NCBI GenBank assembly: GCA_023392595.1
Contig: JAEVYU010000052.1
Span: 1-59,256, forward strand
Length of the DNA: 59,256 nt
Reading direction: 5' to 3'
Source: Bacillota bacterium
GTDB taxonomy: Bacteria > Bacillota > UBA4882 > UBA8346
The first letter of the stretch is position 1. The number at the start of each line of letters is the position of its first letter. Made by a program: the position numbers and the translations under genes. This document shows, in pieces, positions 7,809 to 16,446 of the stretch. The notes below the pieces were generated by a model. That model was not told the DNA's origin and made no database searches. It saw only the letters and a program-made list of their open reading frames with translations.

Positions 7809-9110
7809 TTAAAAGCTATTTTGTGTCTTACATATTTTTACAAGGAGTATCCGCTTATCCCCTACTTTTTCTACTTTGAATACAAGTCCTTCAAATTCAA
7901 TAACTGGTTTCTCTGTAGCAGAAGGTATCCTGCCCAGTTGGTTGATTAAAAAACCATTTAAAGTGTCGTATTCATCCACCGGAAGTTGAACGCCTGTTAA
8001 TTCCCTTATTTTATCGAGGCGGGTAATTCCTTTAACAAGGAATGTATTCTTATCAAGCGTATCAATTTCATTTTCGTCCTCATCATACTCATCGCTTAAA
8101 TTACCGACAATCTCCTCTAAAATATCTTCAATGGTTACTATTCCTGCCGTCCCACCGTATTCATCAATGACAACCGCAATATGCTCCTTTTCTTTCTGAA
8201 ATCTTTTCAGCATGTCGTTGATGGCAATATTCTCAGGAACTGTAATGATTTTGCGAATAATACCGTCGATGTCTTTGGCGTTTTCAATTTTGCTTTCATA
8301 CAGGTCTCTTATGTGTATAAAACCGATTACATTATCCTTGTCATCTTGACACACCGGATACCTTGTATATTTTTCTTCCATGGCCGTTTTTAAAATACTG
8401 TCGAAAGAGTCTTCCTTGAAAACACATATCGTATCCATGCGGGGAATCATGATGTCTTTGACATTTTTTTCTGTGAAATCAAAAATATTATCGACATAGG
8501 TATACTCCGTCTTATCGATCAGGCCATGTTTGTAGCTTTCCTCAACCAGTATTTTGATTTCTTCGTCGGTATGGGCTGCTTCGTGTTCTTCAAGCATGGA
8601 ATACCCCATCAGCTTTAATATTAAATTGGTAGTATGATTAAATAACCACATAATAGGATAAGTGGCCCGATAGAATAAAACCAAAGGCATTGCAGTAGCT
8701 GTGGAGAATCTCTCTGAATTTAAAATTGCCAGGGATTTTGGTACCAGTTCTCCCAGCACGATATGAAACCCCGTTATTACAAAAAAACCTACGAAAAATG
8801 ATGTGGAATGAATTGTACTCTCGGAAAATCCGAAATAACGCAAAAGGGGACTGATCATTTTCGATACGGCGGGTTCGCCAATCCATCCAAGCGCCAGGGA
8901 AGCCAGGGTTATTCCCAGTTGGCAGGCTGACAGGTAAGAGTTTAGGTCATTGACGACCTTGTGAGTATATTTTGCAGTAATGCTGCCGCCGCCGGCCAGT
9001 AATTCTATCCGTGATTTTCTCACCTTTACCATTGCAAATTCAGCAACAACAAAAAAACCGTTCATGAGTACAAAAAATAGTATCAATAAAATATTAAGAA
9101 ATATTATCAT
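7809..9110 (-). CDS. CNNM/CorC-HlyC family transporter (paralogue 2)
   Basis: A 433-residue paralogue of the protein encoded at 6406 with the same order: DUF21/CNNM membrane domain (1-190), two CBS domains (FIHIRDLYES and IAVVIDEYGGTAGIVTIEDI) and a CorC_HlyC domain ending the chain. The two proteins align along their whole length but are clearly diverged, so the duplication is not recent. The gene has a long leader (to about 9300) with a promoter and a terminator-like hairpin, suggesting control by transcription attenuation; this would fit an ion exporter, but no known riboswitch class could be matched. GGAGG lies upstream of ATG. Role in Mg or other divalent ion export is inferred from family. 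Confidence 0.85.
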   Translation of the reverse strand: MIIFLNILLILFFVLMNGFFVVAEFAMVKVRKSRIELLAGGGSITAKYTHKVVNDLNSYLSACQLGITLASLALGWIGEPAVSKMISPLLRYFGFSESTIHSTSFFVGFFVITGFHIVLGELVPKSLAILNSERFSTATAMPLVLFYRATYPIMWLFNHTTNLILKLMGYSMLEEHEAAHTDEEIKILVEESYKHGLIDKTEYTYVDNIFDFTEKNVKDIMIPRMDTICVFKEDSFDSILKTAMEEKYTRYPVCQDDKDNVIGFIHIRDLYESKIENAKDIDGIIRKIITVPENIAINDMLKRFQKEKEHIAVVIDEYGGTAGIVTIEDILEEIVGNLSDEYDEDENEIDTLDKNTFLVKGITRLDKIRELTGVQLPVDEYDTLNGFLINQLGRIPSATEKPVIEFEGLVFKVEKVGDKRILLVKICKTQNSF

Positions 9111-9139
9111 TTACTGACTTTATCCTCCAGACTATATAT

Positions 9140-9184
9140 AAAAGGCATAATAAACCCAATTCCATGGATTTATTATGCCTTTTT
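9140..9184 (-). terminator. Terminator-like hairpin in the leader of the second CNNM gene
   Basis: A 14-15 bp perfect stem (AAAGGCATAATAAA with TTTATTATGCCTTT) about 30 bases upstream of the CNNM start. On the minus strand it is followed by TTTTATATATA. It lies inside the leader rather than after a gene, so it looks like an attenuator. Confidence 0.6.
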
Positions 9185-9331
9185 GCAGCCGTTGAAATAT
9201 TCATTCCGTTTTTTTGATGAACGCTCGATTGTCTTGCTGCTTCGTATATCTCCCGGATTATCGTCCATTACCTTTCACCCCAGTAACCAATATTTAATAT
9301 TAGTTTACTATATTTTTTTTTCAACTGTCAA
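9185..9331 (-). promoter_or_regulatory. Promoter and structured leader of the second CNNM gene
   Basis: On the minus strand TTGACA (9331-9326) and TAAACT (9307-9302), 18-bp spacer, precede a leader of about 185 nt that ends in the hairpin at 9140-9184. The leader has possible stems (GCAGC with GCTGC enclosing TTCAT/ATGAA). It does not match the M-box, NiCo or yybP-ykoY patterns I know, so no class is assigned. The promoter overlaps the end of a Spo0E-like pseudogene. Confidence 0.45.
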
Positions 9332-9332
9332 G

Positions 9333-9497
9333 CAAGCATACTTATCGGTAAAATGCCATAATTTGTTGAAATCATTCGATAAAACATCAAATTCGATGCT
9401 GGTTTCCAAAACAGCATCATCAAATACATGGGGGTTCGTTCCAAAAAGTTTGTATTTTGGCCCGGGCAATTTTGATTTTTGTTTCTAGAGAGTCACG
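9333..9497 (-). pseudogene. Broken Spo0E-like gene
   Basis: By eye this is a copy of 1948-2148: shared words include TTTGGCCCGGGCAA, TTCGATGCTGG and AGAGAGTC in the same order and spacing. Translated on the minus strand, DSLETKIKIARAKIQTFWNE is in one frame and DDAVLETSIEFDVLSNDF in another, with two stop codons between, so the gene is frameshifted. The signature has also drifted (SIELDVLLNQY to SIEFDVLSNDF). It stands in the same place relative to the response-regulator remnant as the intact gene does. Confidence 0.8.
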
Positions 9498-9735
9498 GAA
9501 TATTTGAAATATCGTATAGGGAAAAATTAAAAGTTAAAGATGCGAGCGACTCCTCATGAAACGGCCGGAGCGGTTGGATGAGTATAAAGATAAAACAGTG
9601 ATTGAGGAAGTTTTCAATGCCGGAGCTGTGGTTTCCTGAAACATCATCTGGAACGCTTACCCGAGGTTGTGAAAGAGACATACAAAAATGCCAGCCCGCA
9701 TGCAGTGTTACCAACGTGTATTCGCGTAACCGCAA
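9498..9735 (+). pseudogene. Remnant of the response-regulator gene
   Basis: Two blocks match the intact gene at 2495: about 9510-9598 matches the start region (TTAAAAGTTAAAG, GACTCCTC, GGATGAGTATAAAGA against 2440-2505) and about 9599-9735 matches 2764-2912 (TTTCAATGCCGGAGCTGTGG, AATGCCAGCCCGCATGCAGT). About 260 bp coding for the phospho-acceptor part are missing between them, and a four-base loss near 9630 shifts the frame. The DNA-binding domain is gone. Confidence 0.85.
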
Positions 9736-9834
9736 AATTTCCGACAACGGAGCGGGGATAGATTCCATATGGGGACAACGGTGGATATCGTGCTTCCGTT
9801 ATCCCCAAAACCGGATATTTCTTCCTTTGATTGA
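9736..9834 (+). pseudogene. Remnant of the histidine-kinase gene 3' end
   Basis: 9738-9764 matches 6129-6158 (AAAATTTCCGACAACGGA, the G1 box) and 9767-9834 matches 6297-6364 (ATATGGGGACAACGGTGGAT and the end of the gene), including the TGA stop and the bases after it. About 140 bp with the F and G2 boxes are deleted. It is joined directly to the response-regulator remnant, so the whole kinase N-terminus and any ade copy are absent. Confidence 0.85.
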
Positions 9835-9885
9835 AAGTCCCCTCATGGTTGAAGAAGCGTGGTGCCCGCTTGGAAGAACGGAGCC

Positions 9886-11025
9886 TCACTTCCAGATTTC
9901 GTCGGCGATCTCCTTGATCAACCGCAGCTTTGCCCATTGCTGTTCTTCGGTAAGGATATTGCCTTCTTCGGTGGAAGCAAAACCGCACTGGGGGCTGATG
10001 CATAACTGGTCGATTGGGAGGTAGCGGGTCGCTTCTTGAATCCGGCTTAGGATGACCTCCTTATCCTCCAGCTCGCCGGTTTTAGAAGAGAACAACCCCA
10101 GCACCACCGGTTTGTTGGCGGGTACATGGCGTAAGGGTGAAAAATCCCCGGCGCGCTCGGTATCAAACTCCAAGTAAAAGGCGCTTACATTTGCACGCGC
10201 CAAAAGCGTGGGGGCCACGGGTTCGTATCCGCCGGAGGTGGCCCAGGTGGAATGATAGTTGCCCCGGCATACATGGGTCGTTATGGTTAAATCCGCGGGA
10301 AGCCCGGCAATCGCCTCGTTGTTTAGACGCAGGTATAGCTCCTGAAGGGTCCGGATATCGTATCCCGCACCGGCCATGGCAGACCAGAAATTTTCATCGC
10401 AGAGCATCCCCCAGGTGCAGTCATCAAGTTGTATATTGCGGCAGCCTAAATCGTAAAACGCCAGGATAGCCTGATGATAGGCGGCTGAAATGTCCCTGTA
10501 CAATTCCTCCCGGTCGGGGTAATGAAGGATAACCTCTTTTTCATTTTCCCCCCGGACCAACTCGGCAAAGAATTGGGCCGGAGCAGGGATGGTCTGACGT
10601 GCTAGGACATCGTGGCCGGCTACTTTTTTTAAGAAACTGTAGTGGGATAAAAAAGGATGATTTACAAAACGGATTTTTCCCGAAAGGCGGGCGGAGTCGG
10701 CGCGGGTTTCTTCGCCATGGAAGGAATAGCCGTGGTCAAGGAGCACATGCTCTACACCATCAAACCCCCAAAAGAAATCCAGATGCCAGTAACTGCGCCG
10801 GAACTCTCCATCGGTAACGGCCTTCAGTCCTACTTCTTTTTCTTTGGCAACCAGCTTTTCAATTTCGCGGTCTTCAATCATTGACAGCTCGGCCTGGGTC
10901 ATTTCGCCCTCGGCCAATTTTTTCCGGGCTTTCTGGATGGTCTGCGGACGCAGGAAACTGCCTACAACATCAAAACGAAAAGGGACCTTCTCCCTTATCC
11001 GGGCGTTTTCAAATAATTTACTCAT
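9886..11025 (-). CDS. MetE C-terminal-like methyltransferase (YxjG/YxjH type)
   Basis: A 379-residue protein of the cobalamin-independent methionine synthase C-terminal (UROD/MetE-like) fold. It opens with FDVVGSFLRPQTIQKAR, has the VTDGEFRR motif and the zinc-site motifs TTHVCRGN (His and Cys) and SPQCGFAS (Cys). It lacks the N-terminal half of full MetE (about 750 residues), as YxjG/YxjH proteins do. These proteins probably transfer a methyl group to homocysteine or a related thiol; the true methyl donor is unsettled. Cytoplasmic. It lies 95 bp downstream of a same-strand LysR gene, and an inverted repeat at 11091-11111 suggests control by that regulator. Confidence 0.85.
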   Translation of the reverse strand: MSKLFENARIREKVPFRFDVVGSFLRPQTIQKARKKLAEGEMTQAELSMIEDREIEKLVAKEKEVGLKAVTDGEFRRSYWHLDFFWGFDGVEHVLLDHGYSFHGEETRADSARLSGKIRFVNHPFLSHYSFLKKVAGHDVLARQTIPAPAQFFAELVRGENEKEVILHYPDREELYRDISAAYHQAILAFYDLGCRNIQLDDCTWGMLCDENFWSAMAGAGYDIRTLQELYLRLNNEAIAGLPADLTITTHVCRGNYHSTWATSGGYEPVAPTLLARANVSAFYLEFDTERAGDFSPLRHVPANKPVVLGLFSSKTGELEDKEVILSRIQEATRYLPIDQLCISPQCGFASTEEGNILTEEQQWAKLRLIKEIADEIWK

Positions 11026-11090
11026 GAATGATCCTCCCCGTTTAATTTAGTAGAGAAATCATATCATAAAACTCGAGTATATCGTAATTC

Positions 11091-11111
11091 ATATCCATAG
11101 CCATTGGATAT
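11091..11111. promoter_or_regulatory. LysR-type operator
   Basis: ATATCC and GGATAT separated by nine bases, an inverted repeat with the usual LysR dyad geometry, between the LysR gene and the MetE-like gene. A related half (TATCCATAGCCA) occurs near 12220 upstream of the LysR gene itself. Confidence 0.4.
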
Positions 11112-11120
11112 AGGTTTATC

Positions 11121-12038
11121 CTATGGGTGAGATACGTCTTTTACAGCCTCTTTCAACTCCTGCACAAACTGTTCAGCCAGTCTGCTAAGAGTAACTTTTT
11201 TATGGGCAATCCATCCGACAGTGATCGTCTCCTCCACCTTCAACGGGACCGCGATAATGTTATCTCCATTGAGGTCGGCATTGATTACCCCGGTAGAAAT
11301 GGTGTATCCGTTCAGGCCGATCATCAAATTAAAGATAGTGGCCCGGTCGGAAACATGAATGCTTTTTTGGTGCGCTAAAGTACTTAAAATTTCTTCCGAA
11401 TAGTAAAAAGAGTTATACTCGCCCTGTTCGAAAGAGAGGCAGGGATATTCCTCCAAATCTTCCAAAGTCACAAAACTCTTTTTGGCAAGAGGATTGACCG
11501 TACTGACAAAGATATGAGGTTTTGCGATAAATAAAGGATGAAATTCCAACCCGTTTTCCTGGATGATATGGCCCAAAACCTTGGCGTTAAAATCGTTTAA
11601 ATATAAAACACCGATTTCGCTGCGGAGATTACGCACATCCTCCAAAATTTCGTGAGTGCGGGTATCCCGGAAGGTAAACTCATACTCATCAGAGCCGTAT
11701 CCTTTTACCAAGTTGACGAAGGCATTGACTACAAAGGCGTAATGTTGAGTGGAGACTGAAAAATACTGGCGCGAGGGTTTGGCATTAAGGTATCGTTGAT
11801 CCATCAAATCGGCTTGTTCCACAATCTGCCTGGCATACCCCAAAAACTCCGCGCCTGCCGAGGATAACACCACGCCTTTATTGGTGCGCAAGAATATCTC
11901 AAAACCTATCTGTTGCTCCAACTCCCGCACCGCGCTGGACAGGCTGGGCTGGGCGATGAACAGGTGCTTTGCGGCCTCGCTGATCGAGCCGCAGTTTACG
12001 ATTTCGATGATATAGCGTAATTTCTGTATCGTCATCAT
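11121..12038 (-). CDS. LysR-family transcriptional regulator
   Basis: About 305 residues with the standard order: N-terminal winged helix-turn-helix (residues 1-65; LRYIIEIVNCGSISEAAKHL, then AQPSLSSAVRELEQQIGFEIFLR) and a C-terminal periplasmic-binding-like effector domain (90-300). Start chosen at the first of two ATG codons at 12038, seven bases after GGAGG; the longer reading from 12065 runs through the ribosome site. It is a same-strand neighbour of a MetE-like gene, unlike the usual divergent layout, so the two may be one transcript or the second may be separately activated. The effector could be methionine, homocysteine or a related sulphur compound by analogy with MetR/CysB types; that is inference. 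Confidence 0.85.
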   Translation of the reverse strand: MMTIQKLRYIIEIVNCGSISEAAKHLFIAQPSLSSAVRELEQQIGFEIFLRTNKGVVLSSAGAEFLGYARQIVEQADLMDQRYLNAKPSRQYFSVSTQHYAFVVNAFVNLVKGYGSDEYEFTFRDTRTHEILEDVRNLRSEIGVLYLNDFNAKVLGHIIQENGLEFHPLFIAKPHIFVSTVNPLAKKSFVTLEDLEEYPCLSFEQGEYNSFYYSEEILSTLAHQKSIHVSDRATIFNLMIGLNGYTISTGVINADLNGDNIIAVPLKVEETITVGWIAHKKVTLSRLAEQFVQELKEAVKDVSHP

Positions 12039-12415
12039 AACCGTTCCTCCTTCGAATATCAGCAATCAATGGCCATCGATCCTTCATATGGATTCCAGAT
12101 CCAAACCATGACTCCACTGTTGCATTATATTCTATTGGATGAGTCCCGGCAAGCAGGAGTGGACTGGCAATCCATAAAAGGGGATACCCGGAAGATTGCT
12201 GAAGAGAGGAGAAGATCATTATCCATAGCCAAGAGTTGCTTTTTTTGCAAAAAGGCAGTATCCAGTAAAAATATTGTTTTACAAACCAATTGTCATTGAA
12301 TGATAAAACTACTATTGATTTGCAAGAATAACCGGCCCCCGAACCGCCTGCTCCGCCGATGCCTTCTAACCCCGACGGAGCCTACTGTACCAGTGCCGGA
12401 AGATCCGAATGAGTA
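12039..12415. other. Intergenic region between LysR and the ABC permease genes
   Basis: No convincing gene. Near the permease end is a GC-rich stem (GCTCCGCCG at 12350-12358 with CGACGGAGC at 12373-12381) that could protect or end the minus-strand operon mRNA, but no T run follows. The rest probably holds the LysR promoter; TATCCATAGCCA near 12220 resembles the operator at 11091. A 76-codon plus-strand frame here has no family features and no good ribosome site. Confidence 0.4.
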
Positions 12416-13249
12416 TTATCCCTTAACAGCCCCGGCAGTTAATCCTTTGACATAAAAACGCCCGAGAAAAGCGAAAAGAATTATTGGCGGGACGGCGACA
12501 ACCACCGAACTTGACATCAACATGCCCCAATCGATAAAATATTGATCCAAAAACAGAGCCATTCCGACCGGAATCGTCTTAAGCTGGGTCGACATAATGA
12601 AAATCGAAGCAAACAGATATTCAGTCCAACATAATAAGAATGTATTCAAACCCAAGGCAGCTAAACCAGGGGCAGTCACCGGGAGAATCACTCTGAACAA
12701 CGCGGTAATTCTACCGGCTCCATCAATTGAAGCAGCCTCTTCCAGTTCAAACGGGATAGTCGTAAAAAATGCTTTTAGAGTCCAAATGCTAAACGGGGCC
12801 GAAGTCGTCACATTGAGTACAACCAATGAAAACAAAGTATCTACCAGGCCGAGCTTTGATAAGATAATAAATAACGGAATCATGATCAATACCCGTGGAA
12901 ATACATATACCGAAAGGAATAAGCCGAAAATGATTCTTTGCCCTGGAAATCGGCAACGATAGATGCTGTATGCCGCCAAAGCTCCCAACACCAAGGTTAC
13001 GATGGTACTGACTATGGCCACATACGTACTATTCCATAAATATCTTGCAAAATCCACTTGGGTAAACAAGTTGGTGTAATGTTCCAAAGTGAATGTTTTC
13101 GGTAAAAAAGTAGGAATCGTGCTGGTTAACTCAGGAGTTGTTTTAAACGAGTTCAAAAAAATCCAGATCAAGGGTAAAAAAACTACTGCTGAAAATAGGA
13201 TAGCCACTGAAAATTTGACAATTGAATGGGTGATTGAACGATCCCTCAT
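12416..13249 (-). CDS. ABC sugar permease, MalG/CUT1 type
   Basis: A 277-residue inner-membrane permease with about six helices and the EAA loop LEEAASIDGAGRITALFRVI, which docks the ATPase. The C-terminus QRY/KGLTAGAVKG-type ending is typical of MalG-like subunits. Start chosen at ATG 13249 (MRDRSITHS): GGGAGGAG lies ten bases upstream and the gene then begins two bases after the stop of the partner permease. The longer frame upstream is only the overlap with that gene. It forms the last gene of the amino-sugar operon. No ATPase gene is present, so a shared MsmX-like ATPase encoded elsewhere is likely. Confidence 0.9.
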   Translation of the reverse strand: MRDRSITHSIVKFSVAILFSAVVFLPLIWIFLNSFKTTPELTSTIPTFLPKTFTLEHYTNLFTQVDFARYLWNSTYVAIVSTIVTLVLGALAAYSIYRCRFPGQRIIFGLFLSVYVFPRVLIMIPLFIILSKLGLVDTLFSLVVLNVTTSAPFSIWTLKAFFTTIPFELEEAASIDGAGRITALFRVILPVTAPGLAALGLNTFLLCWTEYLFASIFIMSTQLKTIPVGMALFLDQYFIDWGMLMSSSVVVAVPPIILFAFLGRFYVKGLTAGAVKG

Positions 13250-13251
13250 AA

Positions 13252-14151
13252 TTATTGCTCCTCCCAACTGGCATTGAGTGACCGGCGAAAATAAATAAAG
13301 CTTCCGATGAGTAATATGATAAACATAACCACAGCGATTGTTGATGCCTGGGAGATGCGGTATTCCTGAAACGCCTTTAAATAAATTAAAATTGGAAGAG
13401 TTGTGGACGTAGAAGACGGTCCGCCCCGCGTCAACAGCCAAATTGTATCGAAAATATTGGCAGCCCATAATGCGCACAATAAAATTTGAATTTTTAAGAT
13501 GGGCATAATTTCCGGTAACTCGACATAGTAAAATTTTTGCCAGGCATTGGCTTGCTCTATCTCAGTCGCCTCGTATAACTCTTTGGGCACGGTCTGCAGG
13601 GCAGCGAGAAACATCACTAAAAAGAAGGGAAACCAACGCCATACATTCAGCAAAATCACCCAAGGCAATGCGGTATTAATATCGCTCAAAAAGGAAATAG
13701 GGGCGTGGATTAAACCGATGGATTTTAAGATATAATTGACGATTCCCAGAGAAGGATCGAGTATCCATTTACCGAGCGTCGCCAATACAATAGACGGCAA
13801 CACCCAAGGGATGATAATCCAATTACGGATAAAATCTTTCCCGAAAAAATCCTGGTTTAATATTTTAGCGCCAATCAAAGCAATCCCGATTTGCAATACT
13901 ACATTAGCCACTGTCCAGATCAAAGTAATCCATAAGGATTTCATAAAAACATCGTTGCTGAATAAAGCAAGATAATTTTTCAAACCGACCCAATGGCCCT
14001 CTGTACCGGCATATCCAACGTTCTTAAAGCCTAAAATAATCGCTTCGAAAAGAGGATAGAGAAGTGTCCCCATCATCCAGATCAAAATTGGGGCAACCAA
14101 TATCCATCCAAAATAGGGATCCTTTTCAAATAGTTTTGTTAGCTTTTTCAT
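13252..14151 (-). CDS. ABC sugar permease, MalF/CUT1 type
   Basis: A 299-residue permease with six hydrophobic segments and the EAA loop LYEATEIEQANAWQKFYYVELP. The N-terminus (FGWILVAPILIWMMGTLLYP) is typical of MalF-like CUT1 subunits. It pairs with the permease at 12416 and the binding protein at 14244 to import an oligosaccharide; operon context (nagA, nagB) suggests a GlcNAc-containing sugar such as chitobiose. A hairpin at 14196-14221 separates it from the binding-protein gene and probably lowers its expression relative to that gene. Confidence 0.9.
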   Translation of the reverse strand: MKKLTKLFEKDPYFGWILVAPILIWMMGTLLYPLFEAIILGFKNVGYAGTEGHWVGLKNYLALFSNDVFMKSLWITLIWTVANVVLQIGIALIGAKILNQDFFGKDFIRNWIIIPWVLPSIVLATLGKWILDPSLGIVNYILKSIGLIHAPISFLSDINTALPWVILLNVWRWFPFFLVMFLAALQTVPKELYEATEIEQANAWQKFYYVELPEIMPILKIQILLCALWAANIFDTIWLLTRGGPSSTSTTLPILIYLKAFQEYRISQASTIAVVMFIILLIGSFIYFRRSLNASWEEQ

Positions 14152-14195
14152 TGCTTACCTCATTTTGTCGATTAATTCAAACAAAGAGCGCTCAT

Positions 14196-14221
14196 CGGCC
14201 AACCCCTTTCAGGGTTGGCCG
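14196..14221 (-). terminator. Intra-operon hairpin after the binding-protein gene
   Basis: Perfect stem CGGCCAACCC with GGGTTGGCCG and a six-base loop. No T run on the minus strand, so it fits an mRNA-stabilising or partial terminator between the binding-protein and permease genes. Confidence 0.55.
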
Positions 14222-14243
14222 TAAGGCTTAAATACGGAACTTC

Positions 14244-15551
14244 TTAATCATTTAAAGTCTCTTTCATTTTAGCTGCTCCGGCTTTGACAGCCGCTTCCGG
14301 AGACATATTTTCATAAATCAGGCGTTGAGCTGCCCAAGCAATGAGATTTTGGCCGGTTATCCGGCCGATATCCATATTATACGGTCTTTGAGTGAAACCG
14401 TATAATTTACCGTATTTGGATTCATCAACCAATAATTCGAATTCTTTTTGATGAAGTTTGATCGTTGGATTATCCAAAAGTACTGATGACTTGGCTGCTT
14501 CCTCGGTAACCGGCAAGAACAGACCGGGAGCCCCAACCAGCAGACCGGCCATGTTGTCAGGTTGATACAGGAAATTAACCAATCGTTTATAAGCCGTACG
14601 GATATTGGGATCGGATTTCATCAGGCTGATTCCATTGCTGTAATAAGATGTACCGCGTTGACCTCCTTGATCGGGAACCGGTATCGGAGCTGCTCCTAAA
14701 AATTTTGGAGAAAGATTGCTACGTAAATCCCATTGCTCCATATAGTGACCTTTTTCAATCACCATCGCAACCTCACCATTGATAAAAGCTGCCAATGGTT
14801 GATCCCATTGCCAGGATGCCGAACCGGGGGGTGACATATCGAATAATTTCTTATACATACGAAACGCGGCAACTGTCCGAGGATTATCAAAGGTAATATT
14901 TCCTTTTCCATCAATAATGGTTTCAGCCTTATTCACTACCATCAACGGATAGACTTGTTGCATCGTAGCCAGATGCCAATCTCCGGCGACCGCTATCGGG
15001 TGTTTGACAACACCTTTATCAACTAAAGTTTTGGAAACTTCGAGTAATTCCGACCACGTTTTAGGCGGTTTATTCGGGTTTAGTCCTGCCTTTTCAAATA
15101 AATCTTTACGGTACCAAAGTACCTCTGACATACCATACAGCGGAACTGCCCAGTGTTTTCCGCTAAAATAATACGGTTCAATCGCCGCATTATAAACCTT
15201 GTATTTTTTTTGTAATTCCGCCATAATGTCATCTACCGGGCGAACCTTACGTGTGGTCATTAAATTCATATTAAAATCAGGAATACAAAAGATAAAGTCA
15301 GGATATTTATTGGCTTGAATTGCCGCTACCGCTTTAATAAACGCATCATTCCAACTTTGGACTTCAACTTTGATGTTAAGATCAGGATTTGCTTTGTTAA
15401 ATCGATCAATAACCCCCTGAATCGCTTGAACACGGCTTGGTCTGGATTCCATATGCCATAATGTAAGTTGAAGTTGTTTTGAATCCGCAAAAGCGATGCT
15501 AAAAAGTAAAGTAAATAACAATACCGGCCAGATTAAAGCTTTCTTTTTCAT
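14244..15551 (-). CDS. ABC sugar-binding protein (CUT1)
   Basis: A 435-residue family 1 extracellular solute-binding protein. Signal peptide residues 1-22 with a cut near IAFA-DS; there is no lipobox Cys, so it should be soluble. The mature chain starts LTLWHMESRPSRVQAIQGVI and carries the usual two-lobe signals (IEVQSWNDAF, GEVAMVIEKGHY, MEQWDLR). It feeds the permeases at 12416 and 13252. The operon also encodes GlcNAc-6-P deacetylase and glucosamine-6-P deaminase, so GlcNAc, chitobiose or another amino-sugar glycan is the likely ligand. The absence of a lipid anchor is what would be expected in a cell with a closed periplasm. Confidence 0.88.
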   Translation of the reverse strand: MKKKALIWPVLLFTLLFSIAFADSKQLQLTLWHMESRPSRVQAIQGVIDRFNKANPDLNIKVEVQSWNDAFIKAVAAIQANKYPDFIFCIPDFNMNLMTTRKVRPVDDIMAELQKKYKVYNAAIEPYYFSGKHWAVPLYGMSEVLWYRKDLFEKAGLNPNKPPKTWSELLEVSKTLVDKGVVKHPIAVAGDWHLATMQQVYPLMVVNKAETIIDGKGNITFDNPRTVAAFRMYKKLFDMSPPGSASWQWDQPLAAFINGEVAMVIEKGHYMEQWDLRSNLSPKFLGAAPIPVPDQGGQRGTSYYSNGISLMKSDPNIRTAYKRLVNFLYQPDNMAGLLVGAPGLFLPVTEEAAKSSVLLDNPTIKLHQKEFELLVDESKYGKLYGFTQRPYNMDIGRITGQNLIAWAAQRLIYENMSPEAAVKAGAAKMKETLND

Positions 15552-15627
15552 TCCGCATACTCCTTTTCAATAATTATCGAATTAAAGTTCCAACCAAAGC
15601 GGCCTCCTTTCCCTCAAGAATGATTTG

Positions 15628-16386
15628 TTACCGTAAATGTTTAACACTGCTGAAATACTTTTCCTCCCATTTACGATTAGCTTCATCGCCGCCCGGCATA
15701 TTGGCGCTCATCCATACCGGAGGGTTAAATCCTTTTTCCAAGAGCTGCCTAACCGTCTCAATCACCAGCAGATTTACGGTAAAAGCATTAACTAGCGTCG
15801 ATGAAGGAGCAATTTTTTGTTCCAAATTTTCAAAGGAAACAATGGCGTCTCCCAGCGGCAGATGGCAGTTGACAAAAATATCAACAATTTCATACAAATT
15901 TTTGTTGCTGGGATGCCGAGAGGGGTGGCCCGCCGGGACAAAATTTGCAAAACCGGTTGAGGTGACTCCAATCGTTGTTAACCCCTTTTTTTTGGCTTCC
16001 AATGCCGTATCAATGGTCATGGCGTTAATCCCATAGGCATTGACAATAATGATGACTTCACCTGCTTTTACGCCATAACTTTCCAAAACGGTTTTGGCGT
16101 ATCCGGGTGTTCTTTCGACGTAATTACTGTGTTTGGCGCCATTGGCGACCTGAAGCCCGGCATCCAACATGGCATTGATCGGCGCTAACCCGCCGGTTCG
16201 CCAAATCAATTCTTCAGCGGCGATATTCGAATGGCCGCCGGTACCGATGACGTGAATGACCTGATCTTTCATGATATGTTCTGCCATGACTTGGGCCGCA
16301 CGATTAACCGATTGGGCTTCATCCCTCTCAATTTGTTGATATAAATCGGTTATTTCATTTAGATATTGTTTGGTGTACTGACTCAT
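15628..16386 (-). CDS. SIS-domain sugar isomerase-like protein (UPF0309 type)
   Basis: A 252-residue single SIS (sugar isomerase) domain protein. The phosphosugar-binding loop is VIGTGGHSNIAAEEL (residues 46-60) and the second half shows AGEVIIIVNAYGINAMTIDT. The C-terminal blocks AGHPSRHPSNKNLYEIVD and WMSANMPGGDEANRKWEEKY match the UPF0309 group. SIS proteins bind phosphosugars; related ones isomerise or de-aminate amino-sugar phosphates or cleave the MurNAc-6-P ether. The exact reaction of this group is not known to me. Its place between the transporter and nagA suggests a step on an amino-sugar phosphate. Confidence 0.75.
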   Translation of the reverse strand: MSQYTKQYLNEITDLYQQIERDEAQSVNRAAQVMAEHIMKDQVIHVIGTGGHSNIAAEELIWRTGGLAPINAMLDAGLQVANGAKHSNYVERTPGYAKTVLESYGVKAGEVIIIVNAYGINAMTIDTALEAKKKGLTTIGVTSTGFANFVPAGHPSRHPSNKNLYEIVDIFVNCHLPLGDAIVSFENLEQKIAPSSTLVNAFTVNLLVIETVRQLLEKGFNPPVWMSANMPGGDEANRKWEEKYFSSVKHLR

Positions 16387-16446
16387 CTGAAAAACTCCTT
16401 TTCATGTATTTTTATGGATTCCCGGAAAATCAATCTACAATAAAAC

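Noticed and set aside
9185..9331. M-box or yybP-ykoY riboswitch in the CNNM leader
   Set aside because: Conserved words of both classes were looked for and not found; left as an unassigned leader.
12069..12299. 76-codon plus-strand frame upstream of the LysR gene
   Set aside because: No ribosome site, odd composition, and it overlaps the likely LysR control region.
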